Assembly (NCBI GenBank): GCA_024703915.1 | Contig: CP087969.1 | Location: forward strand, 3,720,001 to 3,784,000 | Length of the DNA: 64,000 nucleotides | From: Massilia sp. H-1 | GTDB lineage: Bacteria; Pseudomonadota; Gammaproteobacteria; Burkholderiales; Burkholderiaceae_D | Reading direction: 5' to 3' | Shown: positions 30,428 through 39,886 of the stretch, in pieces | Position numbering within the stretch: the stretch's first letter is position 1 | Layout of the letters: the number at the start of each line of letters is the position of its first letter | Position numbers and translations under genes: made by a program | Notes under the pieces: model-generated | What the model was told of the DNA's origin: nothing | Database searches by the model: none | The model's input: the letters and a program-made list of their open reading frames with translations, nothing else

Positions 30428-31846
30428 CTTACGCGTCCTTTTCGTCCTATTCTTCTTGGTTGTTTCTACTCGTGCGTTTGCTACTGAGTATGTCGTGGCC
30501 AAGATTGTGTATGCCCTTGCTGGTTGCACGTCTGAGTCTGTTGCTGGTGCTTGTATGTGCGCTGCTGCAGAAGGGCGGTCTCGGTAGTTATGAGACTCGT
30601 TTTGTACTCGGTAGTGAGTCTTCTTATCAGTGCAAGTATGAGTATCGTGAAAAGGGGTCTGCCGGTGGGTGGACTGTTTTTAGCCAAAATTTGTCGCCAT
30701 CTTATACCTGTCCTACTGGCTATTTTTCGATGGGTAATGGCATGTGCCAGCGGCCTGAGCCCGGTGATGCTGATAAGTGCCAGGACAAGAGTCCGTTTGT
30801 TCGCGCGTGGTACACAGATGGGGGTGCTGGCTATCCTCAGGGTGACAATGGTTGTGCCATTGTGGTGTTGAATGTTGAGAAGTGTCATAAGCCTTCTACC
30901 GGTGTTAATGCGGGAAGGCGCTTTTGCTTTTTCTTAGTCCAGCGTACTGGTGGTCTTTATTCTGGTCCTGAGGGTTCTGGCGCGCCGCCCCTGCCTTCTG
31001 GTTCCAATGATCAGGGTGGTGGTGATACCCCGCCGTTGGAACCGCCGCCCGGTAATTCTTGTCCCGGGGGCACTATGCAGATTGGTACGCGTTCTAGTGG
31101 TGATCCGATTTGCGTGCCGTCTGGTACTGGTACTGGGGCGACCGATAATCCTGCGCCAAGCGCCTCCGAAAAGTACGGTCACGTCTTCTGCTCCCGGCGC
31201 GGGTGGTTCGACGGTTCGCACTGATGCCACTGTTCAGCGCAATGCTGATGGTTCACAAACGATTAGTCAGACCATTACGACCACGTCCGGCGATGGAAAG
31301 AATGTGAGTGTCGAACAGACTAAGACGACCACTTCTAATGTCAGTGGTGGGGCCGGTAAGGAAGACGTTCCTGAGGATAGGGCTAACCTTTGCAAGCAGA
31401 ATCCCGGTCTAAATATTTGCAGGAATTCGACGACTAGTGGTACGTGCGGTCAGATTGCTTGTACTGGTGATGCGATCCAGTGCGCGACGCTTCGTGCAGC
31501 AGCCATCATGGAATGTCGTGGGCAGGCTGATATTGATGAGCTTTCCGCGTCTGGTCATAAGGCGCTTGGTGATGCTGTAGCTTCTGGTAACGATCCGATG
31601 AAAGGGGAGATCGAGCAGATGCTCAAAGGTTCCGAGATCGATGTTTCTGGTACTGCTTTGGATAGCTCTGGTTTCCTTGGCGGCGGTTCGTGTTTGGCTC
31701 CGATGAGCTTTTCTGTCCGTGGTCAGTCTGTCGTCTTTTCGTTCGATGCGGTGTGTGCGCATATTGTTCCCTTGAGGGTTTTGGTGATGTCGATCTGTAC
31801 TCTCTTTGGGTATCTCGTTGTAGCTCGTTCTGTCATAGGTGGTTAG
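30420..31846 (+). CDS. Adsorption/attachment protein (gene III-like)
   Basis: GTG start; signal peptide INLRVLFVLFFLVVSTRAFA. Two one-base errors (extra G near 30577, another near 31170) split it. The repaired 475-odd residues have a Cys-bearing N-terminal domain, a Gly/Pro/Ser linker (GSGAPPLPSGSNDQGGGDTP), a Thr/Ser-rich stretch and a C-terminal Cys-rich domain ending in a membrane helix (VPLRVLVMSICTLFGYLVVA). That is the pIII plan: receptor-binding N-terminus, flexible linker, C-terminal anchor. Receptor is probably a pilus, by analogy. Confidence 0.8.
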
Positions 31847-32152
31847 ATGCCCGGCCCTTTAGTGGTGTTTCTTCCGGCTCTAGTTGGCGCTCTTGTTGGT
31901 GCTGTGGGGTCGATGATTGGTCGCGCCATGATTGCAGGTGGCGTTGGTTTCGCTACGTTCAAAGGTGTTGATCTTGCGATCGGTAGCATGAAGCAGTTGG
32001 TTATTACTTCGATGAGTGGGGGAGGGCAGATATTTTCCCTTGTCGGATTTATTTGGCTAGATAAAGGGCTCACTTTGATTTTTTCCTGTTTCGTTGCGGC
32101 TCTGTCTTTGAAGCTGACGAACGGGGCGCTTAAGAGGATTGCTTTCAAATGA
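31847..32152 (+). CDS. Minor coat protein (gene VI-like, DUF2523 type)
   Basis: 101 residues, hydrophobic throughout: MPGPLVVFLPALVGALVGAV and three further segments including GLTLIFSCFVAALSLKLTN. It starts directly after the adsorption gene stop and overlaps the Zot gene by 4 bp (ATGA). Matches pVI, which caps the virion with pIII. Confidence 0.8.
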   Translation: MPGPLVVFLPALVGALVGAVGSMIGRAMIAGGVGFATFKGVDLAIGSMKQLVITSMSGGGQIFSLVGFIWLDKGLTLIFSCFVAALSLKLTNGALKRIAFK

Positions 32153-33315
32153 TCACTTTGCAGACTGGTTTGCCCGGGCACGGAAAGACTCTGCATTGCT
32201 TGTGGTTTATTAATCGTTATCTTGTTTCTGAGAATAAGCGTCTTCAGGATGAGGCTGATAAAGCTGGCGCGGTGCCGTTTGTTCGTCAGGTCTACTATGC
32301 TGGCATCAAGGATTTAACGCTGCCGTGGATTGAGATTGATCCGCTCAAGTGGGCTGATTGTCCGCCCGGTTCCATTATCGTTATCGATGAGTGTCAGGAC
32401 GTGTTTCCGGGCATGGCGAATGGTGCGAAGCGTCCTGATTTCTATTCGTTGTTGGCGAAACATCGGCATTCTGGTTTTGATATTTTTCTCATTACGCAGG
32501 ATCCTAGCTTAGTGGACAATTTTGTCCGCAAGCTTGTTGATCGACATTTGCATTCTGTTCGTAAATTTGGTTTTCAGCGTGCGACTGTTTATGAGTGGTC
32601 TGGTGTGCAGCAGGCTCCTCGTTCGGTCGCTTCCGTGAAGTCGGCGGTCGTCAAGAATTGGGCCTATCCGAAAGAGGTCTTTGGGTATTACAAGTCTGCT
32701 GAGGTGCATACCGTTGTTCGGCGTGTGCCGGTGAAGCTCGTGCTTGCGATCTTGTTTGTGGTGGCGATGCCGTTCGTGTTCATGTACGCACTTTCTGTAT
32801 ATCAGAGTCGTCATTCGGCGCCTGCTGCTACGGCCGTGGAGACGGTTGGCGGAGGGGCTCGTCAGTCCGGTGCGGTCGGATCGGCTCAACCTGCTGTTGT
32901 GGACCCCGTTGCTGACGCTAAGCAGTATGCGTACTCGAACACTCCTCGGGTAGATGGTGTCGTTAGTACGTCCCCTAAGTACGACCAACTAACGAAGCCG
33001 GTCCGTGTTCCTGTTCCGGCGATGTGCATAAAGAAGGGTGCGAAGTGTCAGTGTTATTCGCAGACTGCCAGCAAGATGAATATGTCCTACGGTGCTTGCA
33101 TGGATATCGCTTACAACGGTTATTTTGAAGATTTTGATCATGATCCGAATAAGTCGATGGCTTCTGTTCAGGCGGTGGGTCAGGGCGTTTCTGGTGTGGC
33201 TCCTGGCTCGGTCTCTTCGCCTTCACCAGCTGGTGGTGCTTTGCCGGTGGCTTCGGTTTTGGCGTTCTCACATCCTGCTCCTGCCCCTAGACCGCCTTTG
33301 CCTGCCTCTAGGTGA
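32149..33315 (+). CDS. Zot-domain phage assembly ATPase (gene I-like)
   Basis: 388 residues. Walker A GLPGHGKT at residues 7-14, Walker B IIVIDECQDVF, and the Zot pattern AKHRHSGFDIFLITQDPSLV. A single membrane helix (LVLAILFVVAMPFVFMYALS) divides the cytoplasmic ATPase from a periplasmic tail with Cys pairs (CIKKGAKCQCYSQ) and a Pro-rich end. Drives virion extrusion through the envelope. Frame intact. Confidence 0.93.
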   Translation: MITLQTGLPGHGKTLHCLWFINRYLVSENKRLQDEADKAGAVPFVRQVYYAGIKDLTLPWIEIDPLKWADCPPGSIIVIDECQDVFPGMANGAKRPDFYSLLAKHRHSGFDIFLITQDPSLVDNFVRKLVDRHLHSVRKFGFQRATVYEWSGVQQAPRSVASVKSAVVKNWAYPKEVFGYYKSAEVHTVVRRVPVKLVLAILFVVAMPFVFMYALSVYQSRHSAPAATAVETVGGGARQSGAVGSAQPAVVDPVADAKQYAYSNTPRVDGVVSTSPKYDQLTKPVRVPVPAMCIKKGAKCQCYSQTASKMNMSYGACMDIAYNGYFEDFDHDPNKSMASVQAVGQGVSGVAPGSVSSPSPAGGALPVASVLAFSHPAPAPRPPLPASR

Positions 33316-33780
33316 GGTGGGGTGATTGCATAAGCGGCCCGGAGGGCAAAATCTTTCGGGCTGATTTGAATCTGTGTTTGGTTGTTGGTGTGGATGGTGC
33401 CGAAGTAGGGGCGGTGTGATGGCGGCTCGACCCGCCATAGTTTCGAAAGTTTTAGCGGGTAGTCCGTGGGCGTGTTTAAAACCCTTCTGGCGGCACGTCG
33501 GCAGCAGGCCCCCTCTACATACTGTTTTTCCGTTTGCGCCCTGCCCACGTCGATCTGGCCGCGCTGGGCGCCGCGAACGGGGCGAGGTACGAGACACGAA
33601 GCGAGCGCAGCGCCGCCTAAACTTGTATTAGGGACACTTAACGGATACAGCAGGCAGTAGGGTTACTTTCACGCTGCTGTTTCTGACTGGGTTGGAAATT
33701 GGAAGCACAAAAAGTTGGCCCCCTTGGTGATCGAAACACGAAGGGGGCCGATTCGATCAACCTCTGTACAGGTCAACGAA
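33316..33780. other. Phage intergenic region, candidate replication origin
   Basis: 465 bp with no convincing gene on either strand. It holds several inverted repeats, e.g. ACCCGC at about 33429 with GCGGGT at about 33457, and GCCCGGAGGGC near 33333. In filamentous phages the large intergenic region holds plus/minus origins and the packaging hairpin, so this is the likeliest site. The small ORFs reported by translation here look random. Confidence 0.45.
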
Positions 33781-33917
33781 TGAACGAATTAGATAACGAA
33801 GATGAATTCGCGTCAATTGATTTTTCTCCTGCTGGTGTTGACGCTGGCTATAAACCTGATTGGTGGGTTGATGATGAGCAGCGGGGAACGTGGCAAGACG
33901 GCTACAAATTATCGTGA
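33781..33917 (+). CDS. Small acidic phage protein
   Basis: 45 residues from ATG 33781: MNELDNEDEFASIDFSPAGV then YKPDWWVDDEQRGTWQDGYK. Strongly acidic and Trp-rich, no membrane segment. It lies between the intergenic region and the ribbon-helix-helix gene, in the lower-GC codon use of the phage. Function unknown; an anti-repressor or inhibitor is conceivable but unsupported. Confidence 0.45.
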
Positions 33918-33938
33918 CTTGTCACAGAAAGTCGATCT

Positions 33939-34208
33939 ATGCGTCAGGCTGAAGATAACAGGACAGGTGACCTGTTGGAGGGATTTAAGCGGCCTATCGG
34001 GCGTCCGCCTTCTGGTTCTGGTAAGTCGGCGGCGGAACGAAAAAAACTTAGCCGTGAGCGTCGGAGGGCCGCTGGTGTCGAGGAAATTACTGTCGAGGTT
34101 GATCGGGAGGTGGCCGACGCGCTGAGGCGCTTTGTCCAATTTAAGGATATGACATTGGGTGAGGCTGCTACACGCATTTTGCGTGATCGATTGTTGCGTA
34201 AGCGTTAG
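33939..34208 (+). CDS. Ribbon-helix-helix-like regulatory protein
   Basis: 89 residues with a basic arm (GRPPSGSGKSAAERKKLSRE) and C-terminal EITVEVDREVADALRRFVQF then GEAATRILRDRLLRKR, a beta strand plus two helices typical of RHH DNA binders. Small GRP-x(n)-AER-type proteins are common beside replication or integration genes in betaproteobacterial phages and plasmids. Probably regulates the integrase or replication. Confidence 0.6.
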   Translation: MRQAEDNRTGDLLEGFKRPIGRPPSGSGKSAAERKKLSRERRRAAGVEEITVEVDREVADALRRFVQFKDMTLGEAATRILRDRLLRKR

Positions 34209-34279
34209 TACTTTTTGCAGTTATTTCTTTCTGTGCATCTTGTTGTATAGTTGAATTTCGGAAACGGTATGGGTGTGCG

Positions 34280-35184
34280 ATGGGTTTCAACGAGTCTAGG
34301 CAATTATGTTTGAGTGCGGATCTGGTCTCCGCTAAGACTTGGGATGATGCTGTGGAACGGTGGATGGCTGAAAAAGCGGACAAGGCTTCTATTCATTCAG
34401 ATGCGTGCATCGTTCGATGGCTAGATAAGTATTTGACTGGCCTTCCCTTGATGGATATCAATCGAGCGGTTGTTGACGCCGTGACCCATAAGAAAATTGC
34501 GACGGGCGTAGCAAATGGAACTGTCAATCGTATGTTGGCGTTGCTGCGTTCTATACTTCGTCGGGCTGCGCTTGATTGGGAGTGGCTTGGTGCGATCCCT
34601 AAGATTCGATTGTTGCGTGAAGCTTCGCGCCGCATTCGATACCTGTCTCCGTCGCAAGCTGATAGGCTTCTTAGGGAGTTGCCGCCGCACCTCGCTGATA
34701 TGGCTGCGTTCTCACTGTCCACTGGTTTGCGCAAGGCGAACGTCACTGGGCTTCCAGTGGTCCCAGGTCGATCTTGCGCGCGGCTTTGCGTGGATTCATC
34801 CGGATCAGTCTAAAACGCGGAAAGCCATCGCTGTTCCGTTGAACGCTGATGCGATGCGGGTCTTGACGCTTCCAGCTTGGCAAGCACGCTGCGCACGTCT
34901 TCACTTTCAAGGGCGAGAAGGTTTCGCAGGTCAGTACTGCGGCTTGGTATAAGGCTTTGAAGAGGGCGTCAATCGAGAATTTTCGGTGGCATGATCTGCG
35001 TCATACTTGGGCCAGTTGGCATGTCCAGAACGGAACGCCGTTGCATGTGCTGCAGGAATTGGGTGGCTGGGAAAGTGAGGCTATGGTGCGGCGGTATGCG
35101 CATCTATCCGCTAGTCATTTAGCCATAGGCTGCCATGAGGTTGCCGACGTTGACAGGGGGCGTCGATTGATGAAAAAATGGTAG
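34280..35184 (+). CDS. Tyrosine recombinase (phage integrase)
   Basis: N-terminal SAM-like domain (WDDAVERWMAEKADKASIHS) and catalytic domain. Seen active-site parts: Arg I in FSLSTGLRKANVTGL, the box II HDLRHTWASWHVQNG (HxxR), and nucleophile region VRRYAHLSASH. Frame breaks near 34752, 34875 and 34930 are single indels; repaired, LQWSQVDLARGFAWIHPDQS joins box I to the rest. About 300 residues, at the attR end as expected. Likely carries out integration into the CAU tRNA gene. Confidence 0.87.
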
Positions 35185-35224
35185 GGTTGTTGTGGTTGAA
35201 GTGCGCCGGGTTGGTAGAGCATCT

Positions 35225-35271
35225 GACTCATAATCCGTTGGTGCCGTGTTCGACTCACGGGCGGCCCACCA
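35225..35271 (+). repeat. attR core (tRNA 3' half)
   Basis: Second copy of the 47-bp core. The preceding GGTTGGTAGAGCATCT also resembles a tRNA D-arm, but the anticodon stem (CTGA against TCCG) does not pair fully, so this is a hybrid fragment, not a second functional tRNA. Confidence 0.85.
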
Positions 35272-35283
35272 CGACATTGCTAA

Positions 35284-35317
35284 AAGGCTTACCCGGTTGA
35301 TCCGGTAAGCCTTTTTT
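35284..35317 (+). terminator. Terminator downstream of attR
   Basis: AAGGCTTACC/GGTAAGCCTT stem with a nine-base loop and six T. Presumably the original terminator of the tRNA gene, displaced 7 kb by the prophage. Confidence 0.9.
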
Positions 35318-35415
35318 GTTTGCAGCGCTGCGAAAATTGGCTTCGCTTAAAGCCGGTCCGGACGACCTCGATATGATCACGTGTCAGATCGTCGCAGGAC
35401 AAACTATGCGCAACT

Positions 35416-35445
35416 TGGGTATAGTTTCGCCAGCCTGGGTATAAT
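35416..35445 (+). promoter_or_regulatory. Promoter/operator of the toxin-antitoxin remnant
   Basis: TGGGTATA occurs twice, at 35416-35423 and 35436-35443, exactly 20 bp apart (two helical turns), each embedding a -10-like hexamer (TATAGT, TATAAT). Phased repeats just upstream of a toxin-antitoxin locus suggest antitoxin binding sites. Confidence 0.5.
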
Positions 35446-35449
35446 CGCC

Positions 35450-35525
35450 ATGCGCATAACGTTCGTAGAATTGCCACCATTCATGCGCCATCAGGAGCAA
35501 TACCTGGACGACGCGGCCTATCAAA
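35450..35525 (+). pseudogene. Truncated RelE/HigB-type toxin, first 25 codons only
   Basis: MRITFVELPPFMRHQEQYLD matches the start of RelE/HigB-family toxins partnered by NadS-like antitoxins (recalled pattern FVELPxFxRxRxxYLDD). After about 25 codons the reading frame runs straight into the antitoxin ATG at 35526, so the remaining roughly 80 codons are missing. No GCCGGC string lies at the junction, so this is likely a true deletion rather than a sequencing error. Confidence 0.6.
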
Positions 35526-35840
35526 ATGACGAAGCGAAATTTGTTTGCCGAGCTGGACGAGGGCTTCGACGCCCTAGCGGAAGAGCGCACCGGAAAGCTG
35601 ACGCTGCGGACGCTGTCTATCGACGATCAGCCGCCAGTAGAAATGACTGCCGCAGAAGTTCTCCGAGTGCGCACTAAGCTCAACGTGTCACAGCCAGTTT
35701 TTGCACGCAAGTTCCGTACTGGAGCGAAGACAATAGCGAACTGGGAGCAAGGCCGGTCCAAGCCCAACGCCCAGGCGGCCATACTGCTCAAACTTGTCGA
35801 TCGTCACCCAGAATTGCTAGATGAAATTGCGACGCTCTGA
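35526..35840 (+). CDS. NadS/HigA-like helix-turn-helix antitoxin (orphan)
   Basis: 104 residues: MTKRNLFAELDEGFDALAEE, then MTAAEVLRVRTKLNVSQPVF and TGAKTIANWEQGRSKPNAQA, the Xre-type HTH of antitoxins paired with HigB/RelE-like toxins. Complete and in frame, though its toxin partner is reduced to a stub. It may still repress its own promoter or neutralise related toxins elsewhere. Confidence 0.83.
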   Translation: MTKRNLFAELDEGFDALAEERTGKLTLRTLSIDDQPPVEMTAAEVLRVRTKLNVSQPVFARKFRTGAKTIANWEQGRSKPNAQAAILLKLVDRHPELLDEIATL

Positions 35841-35909
35841 ATTGCCGCGAGTCCTTGGCAAGCACGTAGCGATGCAACGCGGCTAATCCGGTAAGCCTTC
35901 TTTTCCATT

Positions 35910-36594
35910 TCAGCAGCGGCGCCGCAGCGCCAGGCCCCGCAGCCGCCACGGCAGCGAACGTTAGGAGCACACCTGACGGTTCCGGCACATCTACCGCGTC
36001 GGAACTAACTTCCAGACGCCGGATAATGGCGTTGAATTCCAGATTGCCAAAGGACCGGCGTCCCGGGCGCAGCCACACGCTACCCAATTCCCCGTCCGCA
36101 TCGATGACGTCGTACGCAATCGGCATCTCCAGCCGCGGGCGGGGCGGAATCAGGCTGTTCTGGAAGTTGTAGATATGGAAGGCGAAGGCCACGCCATTCT
36201 CGACATTGCCCGTGTAGACCCCGAAGGTGGTCCAGTCGGCAAATGTATTGCGGCTGTCGACGACCGTGTGGTGCATTTCGATCGGCACAAATTGCCTCGC
36301 CAGCGTGCGGTTGTTGATCGTGATGTCGAAGTTGACCGGAACGGCGCCATTCACCTGGGCGTCATACACATCCATGTCGAGATTGGAGAAATCGGTGCGT
36401 GCCGGACGGTCGTAGCTCACCGTCGCCGTAAAGTCCAGGCCATTCAGATCTGCCCCGATGGGGCCGAACATGGCGGACTTGTCGATCGCCTGCGTGGCAA
36501 TCGTACCGTAGACGGTGATTCGAATCACGGCGGCCTGAGCGCCAGTGTGCAGCGCCGCGAAGAGCAGCAGGCTGGCGAGCGATTTGATCAGCAT
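35910..36594 (-). CDS. PEP-CTERM sorted secreted protein
   Basis: Signal peptide MLIKSLASLLLFAALHTGAQ, a beta-rich body (DFTATVSYDRPARTDFSNLD) and a C-terminal VPEPSGVLLTFAAVAAAG. An extra G near 35945 hides the ending GLALRRRC with stop at 35910-35912, giving the full PEP-CTERM tripartite signal (VPEP, helix, Arg cluster). Such proteins are sorted by exosortase/EpsH and linked to exopolysaccharide. Alternative TTG start at 36603. About 228 residues. Confidence 0.82.
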
Positions 36595-36926
36595 AATGTT
36601 CAACCCATGCGGTGGCAGGAATTGACCATCTTACGCCAATTGGCAGGTCAAGTTAATTAAGAATAAATATTGCCTTATGAATATGGCGATGAGGAAAACG
36701 ATCGTCAGTGCGTGAACCAGGCCTGATACGAAAACCCGCCTTCCACCTGTGTTCACGAGTCATTTCCTTTCTATCTGACTTTTCCCAAACCAAGCTGGAT
36801 TCGTGCTGTATCCAGTTGCAGCTTGCCATCGCTAATTGCTGCCCTAGACTGAATTTTCCGCTATCCACGTCGCGTTGACCCGGAGGTAGCGTTACGACGG
36901 CCCAAACTCTTCGTGAAGGAACGATC
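36595..36926. other. Divergent intergenic region
   Basis: 332 bp between two divergent secreted-protein genes. It must hold both promoters, but no clear -35/-10 pair or hairpin stands out. A 91-residue minus ORF here has no coding look. Confidence 0.4.
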
Positions 36927-37346
36927 ATGCGTACCTTGTCGCTTTTACTTCCTGCTTCACTGCTGTTGCTTTGCTCTACTGTGAGCGCTCAATCGGCGTC
37001 CTATCCCCAGACCGATGAAGGCCCTATTTCGACCGTGCAGGTTTCGGCGCCGATCAAAACCGTGCTGTTGCGCGCGGAGCAGGGCCGCGAGATAGCCGGT
37101 TCCTATGCCATGTCAAATGGCTGGATGCTGAAAGTGCGCCCATCGTCGCGTTTCATCGATGCGACCATCGACCGGCAAAAGCCCATGCGTCTGCTTGCGG
37201 TCTCGGCGGACAAGTTCGTATCGAACGACGGTAGCGTCACCATGGAATTCAACAAAGGCGACAGAAACGATGAAATGACCATGAGCTATACCGACCCGAG
37301 TATTGCCCAGGTCGTGGTGATCTCCTCCTTGATCGCGCAGCGATAA
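36927..37346 (+). CDS. Secreted hypothetical protein
   Basis: 139 residues with a clear signal peptide (RTLSLLLPASLLLLCSTVSA). Mature part: REIAGSYAMSNGWMLKVRPS, MRLLAVSADKFVSNDGSVTM, suggesting a small periplasmic beta domain. ATG preceded by GAAGGAACG. Frame intact. I do not recognise the family. Confidence 0.72.
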   Translation: MRTLSLLLPASLLLLCSTVSAQSASYPQTDEGPISTVQVSAPIKTVLLRAEQGREIAGSYAMSNGWMLKVRPSSRFIDATIDRQKPMRLLAVSADKFVSNDGSVTMEFNKGDRNDEMTMSYTDPSIAQVVVISSLIAQR

Positions 37347-37524
37347 AAACTTCCATTGAAGGCCCGCGCCAGTCCCGATTGATCGGGCTGGGCGGGGGCG
37401 CACCCAATATCCCCGATCGTCCTCTTCGTGCACAAATTCTTGCGGTATCAAATGGATATGTGAGTAAACTGTTGAATTCCGCAGTGCATGAGCGCGGCTT
37501 ATTCAACAACACGAGGGAGCACGA

Positions 37525-38433
37525 TTGAACTGGAAGCCGAATAAATGGACTGCGTCGATTCTGGGGATCGTGCTTGGGCCGGTAGGTGTTGTTTACGCGG
37601 GATTCCCGATTCTCGCGACAGTCATCATGTTGTTGCTGATTGCGTCCGTGCCGCTGGGCGTCGCGCTTGGGGCGGGGAAAGAGCAAAGCTGGGTGTTCAT
37701 CAAAATCGGTTTTGTCGTGGCTTCGGCCCTATTAAGTTTTCTGTTGGGCGCGCTTCGGTGCGAGAGCAGCGGCCTTGGTACACGCGGTGGTATGGACTGA
37801 TCGCCGCTGCCGTTGCCGCAGTCATCCTCATTGTTGGTTTCCGGGCCGTGTTCTACGAAACCTTCGTCGCCCGATCGACCTCCATGTCGCCTGCGGCCGA
37901 GCCTGGCCGCATCTTACTCGTGCAAAAGCAAGGCTACGGGTCCCTCAACGCCTTTGGCATTGATTTCGGCAGTATCGGTCCAAGGCAGTTGGCAACGCGC
38001 GGCGATATCGTCGCGTTCACCCCACCCAATCGGCCGGATCAAACCTGGATCAAGCGCGTCGTCGGCCTACCTGGCGACACCATTGTGTATCGCGATCGCC
38101 ATCTTTTCGTTAATGGCGCCGATACGCGCGGTGCCAAACGCGATGCGTATCTCGACCCGGAGGCGCTGCGTTACTACGACAGGTATGAAGAGCGGATCGG
38201 CGGCGTCGCCTACGAGATCCTGTTGCGCGAGGAGGAGAGCCCACTTCCCCCGCCTGAAGATTTCCCGTTCCGCGACCGTTGCACGTTCAACGGCAATGAG
38301 GTGCGCTGCATCGTTCCGGCCAACCATTATTTTCTGCTCGGGGATAACCACGACAACAGTCTTGACAGTCGCATACTGGGATTTTCAGCGCAGCGACGCC
38401 ATCATCGGCAAAGTCGTCAATCTTGCGCGGTGA
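37525..38433 (+). CDS. lepB: Signal peptidase I (S26 family)
   Basis: TTG start with GAGGGAG upstream. Two N-terminal membrane segments (ILGIVLGPVGVVYAGFPILA), a third (LIAAAVAAVILIVGFRAVFY), catalytic Ser in VARSTSMSPAAEPG and catalytic Lys in QTWIKRVVGLPGDTIVY, and box E-like FLLGDNHDNSLDSR. Indels near 37755 and 38380 split it; the repaired end is IIGKVVNLAR at 38433. About 302 residues, longer at the N-terminus than a minimal LepB. It may be a second, specialised signal peptidase. Confidence 0.85.
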
Positions 38434-38437
38434 AGCC

Positions 38438-38692
38438 ATGATCGAATGTAACCGCACCATGGAACAAGCCCGGCGCGATTTCTCCATCTACCGCCTGAGC
38501 AGCGCTGTGCTGGTGCGCGTGCCAATGAGCCAGCGCGACTGGAATATCCGCCTGTTGGGTGCAAAAGGCGATTCCGGTATGCTGCTGGATGTAAGAAACC
38601 TTGAGCCGCAGGTGTTTGCAGGACTCGACAGCGCCGCCTTGGCCCTGGAACAGATCGGCTTTTCCTTCAACCAGTTGAAACCGACAGCATGA
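38438..38692 (+). CDS. Hypothetical protein, 84 residues
   Basis: MIECNRTMEQARRDFSIYRL and GDSGMLLDVRNLEPQVFAGL. It starts 4 bp after lepB and overlaps the next gene by ATGA, so it belongs to that operon. Soluble, mixed alpha/beta, no motif recognised. Confidence 0.6.
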   Translation: MIECNRTMEQARRDFSIYRLSSAVLVRVPMSQRDWNIRLLGAKGDSGMLLDVRNLEPQVFAGLDSAALALEQIGFSFNQLKPTA

Positions 38693-39131
38693 AATACGAC
38701 GACGCCGAATACTTCTTTCTGAATTTCGAAACCGATACGCTGGAAAACGAAGCTTTAGCGCCACCCACATCGGCATGTTCATGGCCTGGATGATCTTGCA
38801 TGAGATGGTGTCCGACTGGCACCGGGACGAAGACGCCGATGCCATCGCCAAGGTCAAGTCGCGCGAGATCACCGGCGCGCAATTCGTCATCGACTGGCTC
38901 GACTGCAAATTGCTGGACGACGATCTCAGCGATCTCGGGAACGAGTTCGCCGCCTCATATTACGAAAGCGGCTACTACCGCGACTATATCGAAGCGATGG
39001 GCATTGAACATGAAACGACCGACGATTTCTGCCGCGTCGAAGACACCTGGGCCAACTATGCCAAGATCGCCCGTATCCTCGATCTGCGCTTCAACACCTT
39101 CAAATTAGCCCGCACCACAACCCGGCGCTGA
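38689..39131 (+). CDS. Hypothetical acidic protein (DUF of unknown role)
   Basis: Starts MKYDDAEYFFLNFETDTLEN; a scrambled GCCGGC at 38753 (GCTTTAGC) repairs to ENEAGATHIGMFMAWMIL. Then WHRDEDADAIAKVKSREITG and IEHETTDDFCRVEDTWANYA. About 146 residues, acidic, with patterns recalling small cytosolic proteins often found near toxin or immunity loci. Family not recognised with certainty. Confidence 0.65.
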
Positions 39132-39886
39132 GCGCAGGCGCATTTCACATTTGCGGGCCGCGCAACGTGGCCCGGCACGGCCAGTTCGCTCATCGCGCGT
39201 CCATCGCCATTCCCGCTCGAGATAATCATCCTGGTATCTATTTCATTGCCTGCACCAGGATGCCATCGATATATAGGAATGGTTTCAAATTCAATTCCCG
39301 TTGTTTCTCTTAAATGATGGCGTGAAATACAATATGAATGTATTTCTGGTAAATGTCAGTGCAATAAAGATATATTCCAGTGCTTGAAACTTACCCTCCG
39401 TGGATATTGTCTGGTCAGCAAAAAATATAATGTCTGGCGAATGGAAATAAAAACAATCCGCGCTGTTTTCTACTTGCTTAGCTGAATAACAGAGAGTATA
39501 GTTGCGCTGTCAGGCGTGCGGAACGATGCGCGCGCCGGGTCCGGTTTCTCCTGCGAGAATCGTGACAATCCAGGCTGGTTGGACGGAATTCGCGCCGCTA
39601 TTTTCGCCAATTCTCACCGCGCAGATCAGTGCCCCTGGAGCCTGTCTTTTTTGTGTGTGGTAATAAAAAAATTCCACACGGCAACTACTTCGACGTACAA
39701 TGATTTCAAGGCGAGGCAGTATATAAGTAGATCCTTATAATATAAGTTGAGTCTGCCGTGATAACACGGGGGATTCAAATGGCGGGAAATTCTTTGCTAT
39801 TGGATGCGCGCAATGATGATTGCTTTTTCCAAGAAAGTTATTCACGCACGCAGCTGCCCGGCTGACGATATTGGTGGGCGCGCGCC
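39132..39886. other. Noncoding, AT-rich stretch
   Basis: 755 bp with much lower GC than either side and no credible gene. It has a run of A/T-rich text (39290-39480) and ends just before the GTPase-module start at 39887. Contains GCTTAGC at 39477, possibly another scrambled GCCGGC. May hold the module promoter or a remnant of transferred DNA. Confidence 0.45.

Noticed and set aside
33180..33600. Minus-strand ORFs in the phage intergenic region as a missing replication gene
   Set aside because: They are antisense to the Zot tail or rich in low-complexity text, with no initiator motif.
36653..36928. 91-residue minus ORF between divergent genes
   Set aside because: No coding look; occupies the only promoter space of two secreted-protein genes.
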